64,000 bases of DNA from Anaeramoeba flamelloides (lineage: Eukaryota > Metamonada > Anaeramoebidae). The stretch spans positions 5,642,001 to 5,706,000 of the forward strand of contig JANTQA010000029.1 of assembly GCA_027625915.1 (NCBI GenBank), written 5' to 3'. Position 1 is the first letter of the stretch. The number at the start of each line of letters is the position of its first letter. The notes beneath the pieces are model-generated. The model searched no databases, was not told the origin of the DNA, and saw only the letters and a program-made list of their open reading frames with translations. The position numbers and the translations under genes were made by a program. Below, in pieces: positions 46,335 through 58,079 of this stretch.

Positions 46335-46619
46335 TTTATTCTCATTATTATTTTTTTTTTATCATTTGTTTGTTTTATAATTCATTTTATTCAATATTTT
46401 TAATTTAACATTTTTTTTTTTTAATTTAATTTATTCTATATATAATTTATTTTTAATATAATTTATTTTTTTTTACATTTTTATTCATAATAATATTATT
46501 AATTAACTACCAACTATTTTTTTTTTTTTTTTTTTTTCTGAAATATAAAATCCATTTTTATGATTTTTAGAATTCCAATTTTTGAAAAGAATAATTTATC
46601 TTTTGTAATGATTAATAAT
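46335..46619. other. 3' flank of pseudokinase gene
   Basis: T-runs and ATATATAATTTATT sequence follow the TAA stop; probably 3' UTR and spacer. Confidence 0.35.
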
Positions 46620-47147
46620 AAACTCCAATTCAAAATTTTTAACATACCAAAATTCAATTTTAGGAAAAGAAAATGTTATTTAATCAATTATAGAAGAAAT
46701 ACCAAATTAGAACCTTTCACTAATTGACATTTGAACAATTGTTTATAAATTATAATACTCACGAAACAAAAAATAAATAATTATCAATACTAATAAATTT
46801 AAGAGTATGTTAAAAATTTTGGAGAGGGCACAACTAAAAACAAATTTGAAAATTTGTTTAAATTCAATTAGGAAAATTGATAGATCAAATGGTTAGATAC
46901 TATCAACTAATTTTATTTGAGTTCTTCTATTTAACTAACAACTCAACTTTAACATAATCTCAATCATTGAAAAAATAATTGATTGGCTGTAACATGTTAG
47001 GTAATTCAAAAAATAAAATGAAAATGAAAACTAAAAGATGAAAAATGATTTCAAATTATGATGATATTATTTACAATTTGAATGCAATTGTATTATTGTG
47101 ATTGTTTGTACCGTTTTAAGTGTGTGGATAATTTTGGATTTTAGTTT
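46620..47147. mobile_element. MITE family J, copy 1
   Basis: It is 528 bases with ends AAACTCCAATTCAAAATTTT and, inverted, AAACTAAAATCCAAAATTAT. It is colinear with 56,992-57,558: ACATACCAAAATTCAATTTT, GAAGAAATACCAAA, CACTAATTGA, AAAATTTGTTTAAATT and TTTAACTAA..CAACT blocks are shared. Confidence 0.75.
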
Positions 47148-47263
47148 AGATTTTTGGGATTTTTTTGTTCAAGAAAGAGTAAAAATATGATTTTTTTTAA
47201 AAGTCCGATACACTTTAATTCTAAATATTTTTTTCCTTGGTTTTAATCCCAACCAGCTGATGA

Positions 47264-47303
<40 letters not shown>

Positions 47304-49421
47304 TAATAGAATAAGACAAAAACAATTATAATTCACAATTTTTTTTTCATGAATTAATTTTATGTCCTTAAAATATTTAACCAACAAGGTTAATGAATCA
47401 CTGTTTTCTAAAAAAAAATGTAAAAAGAGCTAATTTTACTGATTACAAAAAAATAAATTTAGAATAAACATTACTGATAAAGAGAATTCTTTGATTGGTA
47501 ATAATTTTGAAAGATATTTAATAATTAAAGGTAAAAAATCCAAAGAATTTAGTAAAATTTCAGATGTATTTTTTTAACAGTTACAAAATCATTTAAAGAT
47601 ATTTTACATTTAATAAATAACTTACAAATATTGAACCAATTATTCGGGGGTTTTAAATTATTATTTAAGATTTAATTTTTGTATATTATTTTAAATTCTG
47701 GAAAATATAAGATACGTGGATGACAATTTCGTTAGGTTTTCGAGAATTTAAAAGAAAATTTAAGAATAATTATAGATTCTACTAGATTATGTTAAATAGG
47801 AAAATATAGGCACTTTCAGACACTCTACGGCACTTAACGGACACTTTGGTTAGGGTTTCTTTAATTTGAAAGAATTGTGAAAATATTGTCTTTATTTTAT
47901 TCATTTGAACCAGGGGAATATTTTCACAGAATATTTATCAAAATCTATTTTTTTTCAGCATTATATTTTTTTTTAGATCTGTACAGCGTTTTCAAAACTC
48001 TGAGTTATTATCGTTATAAAAAAAATATCCTTATCCGAATTAAACATAAATTCATTGTAATAAATTCAAAAAATTTAACCAAAAATAGACCCTTTTTTTA
48101 ACCGATATAAATACATTTTAATATTCTTCAAATAAAAAATATAAACTTTATTAACATAGACCCACAATTAAAAAGAAATTCTAATATTAATTAGCGAAAT
48201 ATAATTATAAAAAAACAAAAAATAGATATTCCTGTATTTAATAATTAATATTTCGAACTCTCAAAAGTAATTATTTTTACACTTATTTTATTTTAATTAT
48301 TCACTTACTAATTCACAACATAAAGAACTTAAAGATTTATTATTTCCATTTTCTTTATATGTAATCTATTTTTGTAATTAATATATGATCTACTAAGTGG
48401 TTAATAATAGGTAAAAAGAATTCCAAAATAAATTATTTATTTTTTTTTTAAATCAAATTTTGTAGAAACTAATCTATATTTTACCACAATTATAATAAAG
48501 TTATTATCTTATATATTATTTATTTTACTAATATAAAAGTTTAAAAAATAAGCTTTAATCTTAAATTTATTTTCAATATAAACCCAAAATAAAAAAATTA
48601 AAATCTGAAAATATATTTGTCCCTTAAACAATAATCACATTATTAAAGAAAAAATATGATTTTTTAATTTTATGTTTAATCATCTTTTTTTTAAAAATTT
48701 TGTTTTAATTTTCACAAATACGAAATTTTATCTCACATGTTCATACCAAACTAATCTTTTCTTTGATATTTTCTTTCCTTGAAAATAAACAATGATATTT
48801 GATTCAAATACATGTGAAATCAATTCTTGATTGATTATTTGAGTTCAACAAACCTCCAACTTTAATAAAAAAAAATTAAAAAAACATCTAATCATATCCT
48901 ATTTCGAATAATAATAGAATATACTAATATTAAAAGAACATTAGATTTATTGTATTTTATATTTTTATCTAAAAAAATTCTATATTGTCCAAGATATAGT
49001 TACCATACTTCACTGGATTTTGTAAAGACGACATTTTGAATTTACTTTTTAGCTGCTATTTCAAGCCTAAATAAGTTTGATTCATTCCTTTTTTTTTGTT
49101 TGATCTTTTAAATTATTCCGATATCTTTAACTCAGAAAAAACAAACATTGTAACTTTTTTCTTTTTTTTCTTGTTTATTTTCAAAATATTTACTGGGTAA
49201 GGAATACATCAACAAAATAATTGACAATTATAAAAAAATATCCTTTTTTTAACTTAATTATTCAATTATTGGTTTTACTATGATAATTTCCATCTTGTTT
49301 AAAAATAAATTAAAAATGGGTATTTTAGCAACTTAAAAACAATTGCAATGATTATTATAAGCACTCGAACAAATCGTGATAATCGAAATATTTTTTTGTC
49401 TGTTATTATTTTAACAATGGA
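47148..49421. other. AT-rich spacer with TA microsatellite
   Basis: A (TA)n run of about 17 units lies at 47,267-47,301. A slightly GC-richer patch with CACTCTACGGCACTTAACGG occurs near 47,827 and has a weak echo (GTCACTCTACAGTACTCC) near 630. No gene was seen. Confidence 0.4.
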
Positions 49422-49967
49422 ATATACTCCATTTCACTCAAAGGGACCCATTCAAAAATTAAAAATTGACTTTTTTTGAAGAATAAACAAATCGAAAACT
49501 GTTTAGAAATAAGAGAAATAATTTAACTTCGATTTAAAGCCAATAATGAAAAATGAAATACCTGAAAAAACCATAAATTTCATGAAAAAAAAGTTAAAAA
49601 TAACTTTGGGGCACCTTTCAAGTATTCTACTACATTTATCAATTTATTTGGATATTTCAAATTATTGACCTAAAAATTTTTTAATTGTAAATATATGAAT
49701 TGTAAAAGAAAATACAAATTCTAACTTTTCTGTAAGTCAATTTAGAGTTTTTAACATTTTTTTTAATTTCAAATTTAATTTTTGCAAAAAAAAATAAAAA
49801 AGAAAAGCAAAAATCTAAAAACAAAAAAAAAATATTCCAAAATGCGAAAATATGATCAGGTTTAAAAATTGAAACTTTTATTTTGAGAAGATTAATGGAT
49901 TAAACTTATAGAATATTTTCTCTTTATTAAATATAATTGGGCCTTTTGACTGAAAAAGAGTGTATAT
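49422..49967. mobile_element. MITE family D, copy 4
   Basis: It is 546 bases with inverted ends: ATATACTCCATTTCACTCAA on the left, mirrored by TTTTGACTGAAAAAGAGTGT on the right. The left 330 bases follow the partial copy at 9,358-9,690. It is non-coding. Confidence 0.8.
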
Positions 49968-52286
49968 AGTTTTTGATCAGTCTTTTTTTATTTCCAAAAA
50001 CAAAAAAAAATGCCAATTTAAACTTTTTTCAAACAAAAAGGTACACACCTCATAGTATTAATAATATTGGATTTGATTATTAATGATATATTTATTTATT
50101 GGTGATTTTGATTTTAATTATTGGACCGGGCTCATTTTTTTGGAAATTATTTAATAAAACCACAATTTTTATCATATTTTAGATATTATTTTATTATCCC
50201 TAATTCTAAAAGAATTATAAAAATAAAAATACCAGGACTATCAGTTCTTCAAAATCTTAATTAAAGGAGTTTTATATAAAAAATAATTATTTCATATTTC
50301 TAAGAATAAAATTTCTTGGATATTTGTTGAGATTGGTGAATGGGATTATTTTTCAATAATAAGTCAATTTCCTCTCAGTCGAAATTATTTTGAGTATTTT
50401 ATTTAAAAAAAAATTGATTTTTATATTTATTTGGTATTTTAAAAACTTTTTAAAAAATCAAAAGTAATTGTTGACATATAAAAAAATACAAAAGTAACAA
50501 AATTTTCAAAGAGAGACAATAAAAAGAATCTTCAAAACTCATACATTCAACAACAATTATAACAATAAACCTCTTTAAATATTGTTTTAGTATGGGAAAA
50601 TTTCAAAGATAAGAGTAATTATTATTGAATGAAGAAATGGTAAAAATTTTAAAATGAGAGAATAACTTTGTTTGGCATTAAAAACAAGACACTACTTTAA
50701 TGATCAATTCATTAAACATCAGAAATCCAACAAACATTCGTTCATTAATAAAAATAACAAAATATTTCAAAACAGAGGAAAATTGAATCCAAAATTTTAA
50801 TGAGCACGATTTATTCATTTTTTCATTTTTTGTTCTTTTATTTATTGATATTGAAAAGTTGGAAAAAGGAAAAAAAAAAAAAACAAGATAAGAAGAAACT
50901 AATTTGGAAATAATCTACCGGGTAAAAATGGAAAACGTTTCAGTTTGATTTAGAATGAGCAAGATATAGGAATTAAGAAAGTCCATTATTGATTTGATGT
51001 CTGGAACAAAAAAAAAGAGAAAATATTGAAAAAAAAACAATTCCAACAAAATACCAGATGAATTATGAATTTATATTGAACATGTGACTTAAAAGAACAA
51101 AAGTTTGAATTGTAAAGAGTTATCAATAAAATTAAAAGAACTGTTTCAACAATTCACCTAGTTCAACAGTTTTTATTGATTTCCCCTCCCCCCCTACAAT
51201 TTACAAAACGATATTTCTCATTTCAAATAAACAGGCACATCAATTTTTAATAATTTTAATTTTTATTTTTGTTTTGTTTTATATGAATTTTCAATATTCA
51301 GTCGAATCTTTCTTTATATTTTAAAAAGTTTCTTATATTTTAGAATGATACTACAATTAATTTGATTCAATTATGAATAATTCTTGTAATTTTCTCTGTC
51401 CTTTTATTTGAAAAAGAGTTTTTACTATTTTTACTCTTTTTTCTCTCTTGATTTTTTTTTCTTTTTTCTGGCTAATTTATTTTTCTATTCATTATAAATC
51501 AACCAATCTATATATTTATAGATAATTCTTTGTTCAAAAACAATTTTCAAACCAATAAGATTTTTTTTTTTTTCATTTACAAGTTATAAAATGTTTTAAA
51601 AAACTTGATATTATTTTCATGGTTCATATCTCAAAAACTTTAATTTTTAATCAATGAAAAATTCCTTCACTCGATTGCCACCTCACAATTTATGTAAACT
51701 TTGTAGTTTTTTTCTTTGAAGTGAAAATAGAAAATAAAAAACGCTTCTCTTTAGATAAAAAAAAAAAAAAAAAAATCAATTAGTAAATTTTTTTTTTAAT
51801 TTGTTTTATAATGTTAAATTATTAATATATTTAAAGTAACTATAGATATCAATTTAAAGGATAAATATAGATACTAAAATGTAATTTTATTGTCCTTCCT
51901 CATAAGATGAATTATTAAAAAAAGAATTTTTCTTAATTAAAATATCCACATACCTTTATTTTTTATTTTTTAATTAATTATTTCAATTGTTAAAAATAAT
52001 AATGGAATTAAAAACATTTTCTTATGAGTTAAAATGTTTTGAAAGTACGAAAAAAAAAAATTAAAAGGCAAAAATATTAATACAGAATATTAAAACAATT
52101 AAGTAATAGTTTAATGTTGTTTTTTTTAAAAAAAACTCAAAATAATCATCGCCATCATACTACTCTGAATGTGAATGTTAATGATAATGGTAATGATAAT
52201 GGCAATGATAATAATACGAATAATAATGATAATAATACTAATAATGATGATATTAATAATAATAAATAACAATGACAATGACAATG

Positions 52287-52318
<32 letters not shown>

Positions 52319-52812
52319 CATAATAATAATAATAATGATGATGATAATAACTGTTATGAACGTGTTTTTGAGTTGCTAAATCAAACAAATTTTAATTATG
52401 ATCTTTTATTTTATCAAACTTTTGATTTATCAGGCATTTTTTGTATGATTTTAACTTTGCATTAATTTAGAAATTGTCAAAACCCTTTTTCAAAAAATAT
52501 AAATATATGAAAATTTCTTAATGTTTGAAACACAATTATATTAAACATCATAGAAAAGTTTTATAATGGCCAAAAATTGAAAAACTCTTTTGAATTGAAT
52601 AAACAAAAGAAATTGTTTTATTATATTTTTCAAAATTTTATCCTGCTACCAATCTTTTTTTCCGAAATTAAATGCATTTGTATTCAAAGATATTTCAATA
52701 TATTTTTTTTTAAATTTTGTAATTTTGTTGAATACTTTTTGTAAATCAATTTTGATGTTGCTGTTTAATAAAAATCATTTTTTTGTAAAATTTGAATATT
52801 ATCAAATTTTTT
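49968..52812. other. AT-rich spacer with trinucleotide repeat block
   Basis: No gene was recognised. It includes the AAT/GAT repeat block listed separately. The C-rich patch CCCCTCCCCCCC near 51,184 has no explanation. Confidence 0.4.
52172..52345. repeat. (AAT)n/(GAT)n/(GACAAT)n compound microsatellite
   Basis: About 170 bases of AATGAT, AATAAT and ACAATG units. It would read as N/D repeats in one frame and I/M in another. No flanking coding signal was found, so it is called a repeat only. Confidence 0.85.
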
Positions 52813-55737
52813 TTAATTATCATTATTTTGTTTTAGTTTTATATTGTTTGCATTTATTTTGGATTTTTGATCATGTTTGCTCCTTTTCCTCCTCCTCCTC
52901 CTCCTTTCCCTCCTTTCCCCCCTCCTCCTCTTCACCTCCCTCTCTTTCCTCTTCTTTCTCATCCTCCTCCTCTCTTCCCTGTGTCTCTTTTCTCCTGTCC
53001 TTCGTCTTTTCCCTGTTCCTTTATCCCTTTTCCTTTTCCGTGATCTTTTTCTTTTTCTCCTTTCGTCTCCTTCTCTTCCCCCCCTTTTCAATTTTCTCCC
53101 TTTTCTTTTTTCTTTTGATATTTTTTTTCTTTTCAATTTCTTTTTTTTAATTAAATATTTGATTGTGTTATTAATTATTCCCCTCCCTCCTTGATGAAAG
53201 CATCCATTAAAATCATTGTCCGAAAATTTATCTGAAGTCCGAGTAAAAACATTTTGCGAAACTGGAAAAAAATTCATTAAAACAAGAGGTACTTTATCCT
53301 TTGTCACTTTAATTATTGAAATTAAAAAGGATTTATCAGTCCATTGCACAATGGTTTTACCAATCTCATTAATTCCTTTTGTCCTATAACTTTTTTTCCC
53401 ACCAATAAATGATCTTATTGAAGACAGTATTTTATGTTTTGGTAAAAGTCTTTTTCCAATTTTTGAAAGTTTAAAAGCACATTCTATTTTATCATCGTCA
53501 TCGTCGTAATCATCATCATCTTTTTTGTCATCTTTTTGTTCTTGGTCGTAATTTTGTTCTTTTTTTATTTTAATATCATATTGGGAATGTTTATTATTAT
53601 TATCAATATCATCATCACCATCATTGTATTCAGATTCAGATTCAGATTCGAAAGAATCTTCACCACTATCTTGGTAAATTCCACAAAGATCTTTTAATTC
53701 TTTGATTTTTGAAAATTTTCCACCAATTTGTCGTTTTCGGTCCTCAGTAGCAAAGAAACAGGTGGAAACTACACAAGGTATACCCTTTTCTAAACAATCA
53801 TACAATAAATCACCAATTTTGTTTGCATCTTGATAATTGTTATTACAATAATGAAAAATTAAATCAAATTGAGAAAGTTGATTTATATTTGGTAAATAAT
53901 TTTTAATATCAAATACCTTGACATAAATTTTCCCAGATTTGCCACAAATAGAACCTTTTACATCATTTACCCATCTAATATTTATATCATTAGTTAATAA
54001 AGCAACTTGATATTGTTTATCATGAATTTTTATTTGTAGTTGTTCTTTATATTCGTCCACATTTAAATGACTCATTTCAATTTTATTTTGGCTTTTATTT
54101 TCTTCTTCTAATTCTTTCGTTTTTTTTTCGTTTTCTATTTCTTTTTTTATTTCCTGATCAATTTCCTCTTTTATTTCCTTGCCTTGTTCTATTCCCATTT
54201 TCCGATCAGGTTCTATTTGTTTACCCCGTTCGTCGTCTTTTAAATCCCCAAAGTCCTTTTCAATTTCACTTTCATTGTCATCGTTGATGGCGATGTTTTC
54301 GTTGTTAGCGCTGTAGCTGTAGTCGTAGTCATCATCATCCTCGTCGTCCTCATCGTCTCCGTTACCGTCTGTATTTTCATATTGATACTTTGTTCTTTTT
54401 GACAATAAAGTGTTATTTCTTTTGGAATAATTAAAAAATATTAATCCATTATTTTTACTATCCTCATTATTTAAATAATTGATTATATTCATGTCTAATT
54501 TTTTTCCATTTAAATGATTATTATTTAAAACTTTTTTTCTAATAATTTCCTTTCCAATCAAATTTGATCGAATGACTTCAATTAATTCATCAGAACTTAA
54601 CGTTTCTAATTTAACAGCATTTAATAAATTATTTAGTGATTTTCGGATGTTTATTGGGCTGATAGTTAAGCCATTTGTAACACACAAATATTTCCCTCTT
54701 TCGGAGAGCCTCCGAAATAATTCAATTCCATTGATCCTTAATCTAGATAATGCTAAAATCTTATAAATAGTTTCATTACAAAGTTCATTAAGGCACCCCA
54801 TAATCTGGAATAATTCTTCAGACCTCGTTTCAATGAAAGAAGTCAGCGCAGGAATTAAAAAAAATAGGTTGTGTTTGATGGCCTTCTCAAGATCTTTGAA
54901 AATTGTGGAAAGTGTCAATGTGGATAATAAAAATGTTACACACGTTTGCTTTAATTCGGGAACTTGAAACCTTAACGAACAAACCAATACAGACCAAACG
55001 TCTTTTTTTGTTAAAATCACTTTCTTTGTATAAAAAAAATCTAAAAATAATTTGAATGCTTTTTCAGCAATGTCAGGAATTATTATTTTCAACATTTCTT
55101 GAGCCAGTTTCTTGGCGTTTTCTTTTTCAGTGATTTTTTCTTTTTCTTTTTCTTTTTCTTTTTTTTTGTTGGTTTCTGTTTTTTCTTTTTCTTTTCTTTT
55201 TTCTTTTTCCTTTTCTGCTTTACCTTGTGTTTTTTCATTTTCTTGATTGAATTTTACTTTGTTTTTTTCAACCTTTTCTAGTGGTTTGCTTGAAACTCCA
55301 ATTGGTTGATCAAAACTGTGGTTTGACTTTTCTTTGCTGTGTTTTCTTTGCATTTCATTTTCATTTTCATTTTCTTTTTCTTTTTCTCCTTTTTGTTCAA
55401 TTTTTATTCCATTTTCCTTATTCTTCTTAAAATCAATTTTTTTTTCTTTTTCAATTCGAATTGGATTCGTTGTTGATCTTTTCAGATTGTTGATCTTCTG
55501 GCTTTCTTTTTGTTTGTTCAATTTTAAGCAAACTTCTTTGTTATTTTGGATTTTAAGATTACTGTTAATCCCATAAAATAATCTTAAAAAAAATTGGGAG
55601 TTTAATGACAAGAGAATCTGGTGTCCATACATATGACATTTTGTAGGCCCAATAACAAAATTTACATCAGCTATTTCAGGACTATTGATTAATTTTCTAA
55701 TGTCCTCTGAAATTGGGTTGGTTTCCATATCAAACAT
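52813..55737 (-). CDS. BTB/BACK protein with Rossmann-like region and long charged inserts
   Basis: This is a single-exon gene of 974 residues starting MFDMETNPISEDIRK. A BTB fold opens the protein (ADVNFVIGPTKCHMYGHQIL at about 23-42) but is split by a K/E-rich insert at about 75-215. It resumes with ILTKKDVWSVLVCSLRFQVP, followed by a BACK-like helical part to about 365. After an acidic, N-rich linker comes an alpha/beta segment (about 572-690: YQVALLTNDINIRWV, FDLIFHYCNNN, GIPCVVSTCFF). This resembles a Rossmann-type or glutamine-amidotransferase-like domain with no catalytic residues that I can assign. Further DDD tracts and a strongly basic R/K/E tail (about 860-960) complete it. BTB proteins often dimerise and recruit Cullin-3; the partner is unknown here. 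The frame is open throughout despite the simple-sequence expansions. Confidence 0.8.
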   Translation of the reverse strand: MFDMETNPISEDIRKLINSPEIADVNFVIGPTKCHMYGHQILLSLNSQFFLRLFYGINSNLKIQNNKEVCLKLNKQKESQKINNLKRSTTNPIRIEKEKKIDFKKNKENGIKIEQKGEKEKENENENEMQRKHSKEKSNHSFDQPIGVSSKPLEKVEKNKVKFNQENEKTQGKAEKEKEKRKEKEKTETNKKKEKEKEKEKITEKENAKKLAQEMLKIIIPDIAEKAFKLFLDFFYTKKVILTKKDVWSVLVCSLRFQVPELKQTCVTFLLSTLTLSTIFKDLEKAIKHNLFFLIPALTSFIETRSEELFQIMGCLNELCNETIYKILALSRLRINGIELFRRLSERGKYLCVTNGLTISPINIRKSLNNLLNAVKLETLSSDELIEVIRSNLIGKEIIRKKVLNNNHLNGKKLDMNIINYLNNEDSKNNGLIFFNYSKRNNTLLSKRTKYQYENTDGNGDDEDDEDDDDYDYSYSANNENIAINDDNESEIEKDFGDLKDDERGKQIEPDRKMGIEQGKEIKEEIDQEIKKEIENEKKTKELEEENKSQNKIEMSHLNVDEYKEQLQIKIHDKQYQVALLTNDINIRWVNDVKGSICGKSGKIYVKVFDIKNYLPNINQLSQFDLIFHYCNNNYQDANKIGDLLYDCLEKGIPCVVSTCFFATEDRKRQIGGKFSKIKELKDLCGIYQDSGEDSFESESESEYNDGDDDIDNNNKHSQYDIKIKKEQNYDQEQKDDKKDDDDYDDDDDKIECAFKLSKIGKRLLPKHKILSSIRSFIGGKKSYRTKGINEIGKTIVQWTDKSFLISIIKVTKDKVPLVLMNFFPVSQNVFTRTSDKFSDNDFNGCFHQGGRGIINNTIKYLIKKKKLKRKKISKEKRKGRKLKRGGREGDERRKRKRSRKRKRDKGTGKRRRTGEKRHREERRRMRKKRKEREVKRRRGERRERRRRRRKRSKHDQKSKINANNIKLKQNNDN

Positions 55738-56991
55738 TGTAAAGAAAAAGCTGTTGTCTTAATTCAATCAAACTTTAAAAAAACAGCTATTTTACTAAAG
55801 GCCCAAATGAAAAAAAATGAAGCTTACTTTTAATTGCAAAATAAATAGATCAAAATTTACATTCAGCTTTGTACAAAAACCACTTTAAAAGAAAGATTAA
55901 AAGTTTTCATTTCTAAAAAGAGAGTTAATAGTCTAAATTTTTTTACCGTTTTTAAAATTGAAATTTTACATGATTATGACCAGCTTTTTTTGAAAAGCTA
56001 AATCATAATTTTGTTCTTTATTTGTATTGTAACAAATAATAATAATAAGTTCATCACAAAAAATCTCATTGCTTTTATAAAATTCAAGTCTTTGAAAACT
56101 TTCAAACACTTGACGAACAATTTAAAAAGTGAAAAACACTTTCTGACATTTTAAAAGGTAAAAAGTGTTCCAAAAGTCAGGAGATTTTTTATTTGTTGAT
56201 TTGTTTTATAAAATAACAATACAATTTTACAATTTTACACACCTTATTAAAAGTACTATACTAAAATGTTTTAAAATAATATTTAAGGTTTGCGTTCCCT
56301 GAAGAATTCAGAAAGATATTCTAGTCTTATTTGTGTCGCCCGTTTTATATTGGTTCTTATCTGATCGAACTTCGACTTTTTATTTATTTAAATAGAATTT
56401 TAATATTTTTTAAAAAATGACAATTTATTTTTATTTCTGAAATAAAAATTGAAGAGTTTAAAACGAATCGAAATGTAGTTATTTCAAGAAAAAATTGTAT
56501 TTTTTTAATTGAGATCAAAATTTTTAATTAGGTTTGTTTTTATTTGGAACTTTTAAAAAATTAATTTTTTTTTATATTTGAGGTATTTAACAAAATGAAA
56601 TAAATATTTTAATTGAAAACGCATAAAACACATTTTTTTATAAAATACCTTTGGTTCTTTTATTCTTACACTTGAACACTTGAATTTCGGAAAAAAAAAA
56701 ATTGAAAATCATCAAAATACGAAAATTGCCAAAAAAATAAAATTGTTTTTTTTTGATAAAAATAATTTTTTGACTTCTTTTTTTTATTATATATGAAAAT
56801 AAAACCCAGTCAAATATGACGATTTTACAAAAACAGACCATTCTAAATTTACGTTTGAATATTAATAATCAATGTATTTTTTAGATGGGATATCACTTAC
56901 AGAGTATAATAACAAAAAAGAAAAAAGAAGAATTTTCGTTATTAATAATTATAATTAAAAAAATAATATGTAAACAAGTGTTGAGATGTAT
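55738..56991. other. spacer upstream of BTB gene
   Basis: Holds a tiny MITE (55,843-56,035). Otherwise AT-rich with no gene seen. Confidence 0.4.
55843..56035. mobile_element. tiny MITE family I, copy 3
   Basis: The left end AGATCAAAATTTACATTCAG and right end TTTTTGAAAAGCTAAATCAT correspond to the copies at 41.46 and 41.76 kb. It lies about 100 bases upstream of the BTB gene start, so it may sit in or near that promoter. Confidence 0.6.
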
Positions 56992-57558
56992 GTAAACTCC
57001 AATCCAAAATTTTAAACATACCAAAATTCAATTTTTGAAAAAAAAATCCTATTAAATCAATTCTTGAAGAAATACCAAAATAAAAATCATTCACTAATTG
57101 AAATATTAACAATTTTTTTTAAATAATACAATACTCACAAAAGAAAAAAAAAATAATTATTAATACTCATAAATTATCAAGAAAAATGTTAAAAAATTTG
57201 GAGATGTGCTCAACATAAAAATACATTAGAAAATTTGTTTAAATTGTCACCAACAATTATTGTACAATCAAATGATTAGCTAAAATCAACCAATAATTCT
57301 AATTTGATTCTTATATTTAACTAAACTCAACTTGTACCTTCTATCAATCATTACAAAAAAAAAAAAAAGTTCCGGATCAAACGAAACAGATTCTGTAACG
57401 ATAAAAAAGAAATAAAAACCAAAAAAGAGAAAAGAGAAAAAATGATTTACAAATAGTTTTGAAAATTAAAATTATTTCCAAATTGAATGTAAATTATATT
57501 ATTGTTATTGTATAAGCATATTTATCTGTGTTTAAAATTTTGTAATTTGGTTGAAAAC
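56992..57558. mobile_element. MITE family J, copy 2
   Basis: It is about 567 bases, colinear with 46,620-47,147. The ends AAACTCCAATCCAAAATTTT and, inverted, AACCAAATTACAAAATTTTA define it. It is non-coding. Confidence 0.75.
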
Positions 57559-58079
57559 AAATTAATTGATAGATGCAAATTGTTTTGTGCCACTTTGACT
57601 TAGACAAAGTTTAATTGACTAAATAAGTAGATTTAATTTTTTTTTTTTAATACTCTGCTTAATTCCCAATCGTATTTTATCAGTTTCTAATATTAAAACA
57701 AATTAAAAAAAGAAAAAAATCCATCCATCCTATCCAATTTGGTGTTTGAAAAGTACTATCCAAATAATAAAATAATGATAGAATTAGATTTTTATTTGTT
57801 TTTATTGCAGATCAAAAAAATTTGTAATTTTATTATAATGATCCGTTCAATACATTTTGTTCTTTGGGAAAAAACAAACATTGGTTTTCTTTATCAAATA
57901 AAAAAAAAATAAAGAAAAAATTAATGATAAAAACAATTTGGAGGGAAATTATAGTTGATGATTTTTTTTTACATTTAAAGTAACATAACAAATCTAAAAT
58001 TTTTTAGTCATTAAACATTAAAGGTGATTTGAAATATAAAAGATATTAATCCAATTATTAATAATAATAATAAATTCAA
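57559..58079. other. 3' flank of TM2D gene
   Basis: AT-rich sequence next to the TM2D stop codon. No gene or repeat was recognised. Confidence 0.35.

Noticed and set aside
52175-52465. 96-codon open stretch (+) with M/I and N/D repeats.
   Set aside because: Created by the AAT/GAT microsatellite; the 45 codons after it have no recognisable domain.
52725-53194. Serine/phenylalanine-rich open stretches (+) of 141 and 105 codons.
   Set aside because: Antisense to the basic tail of the BTB gene.
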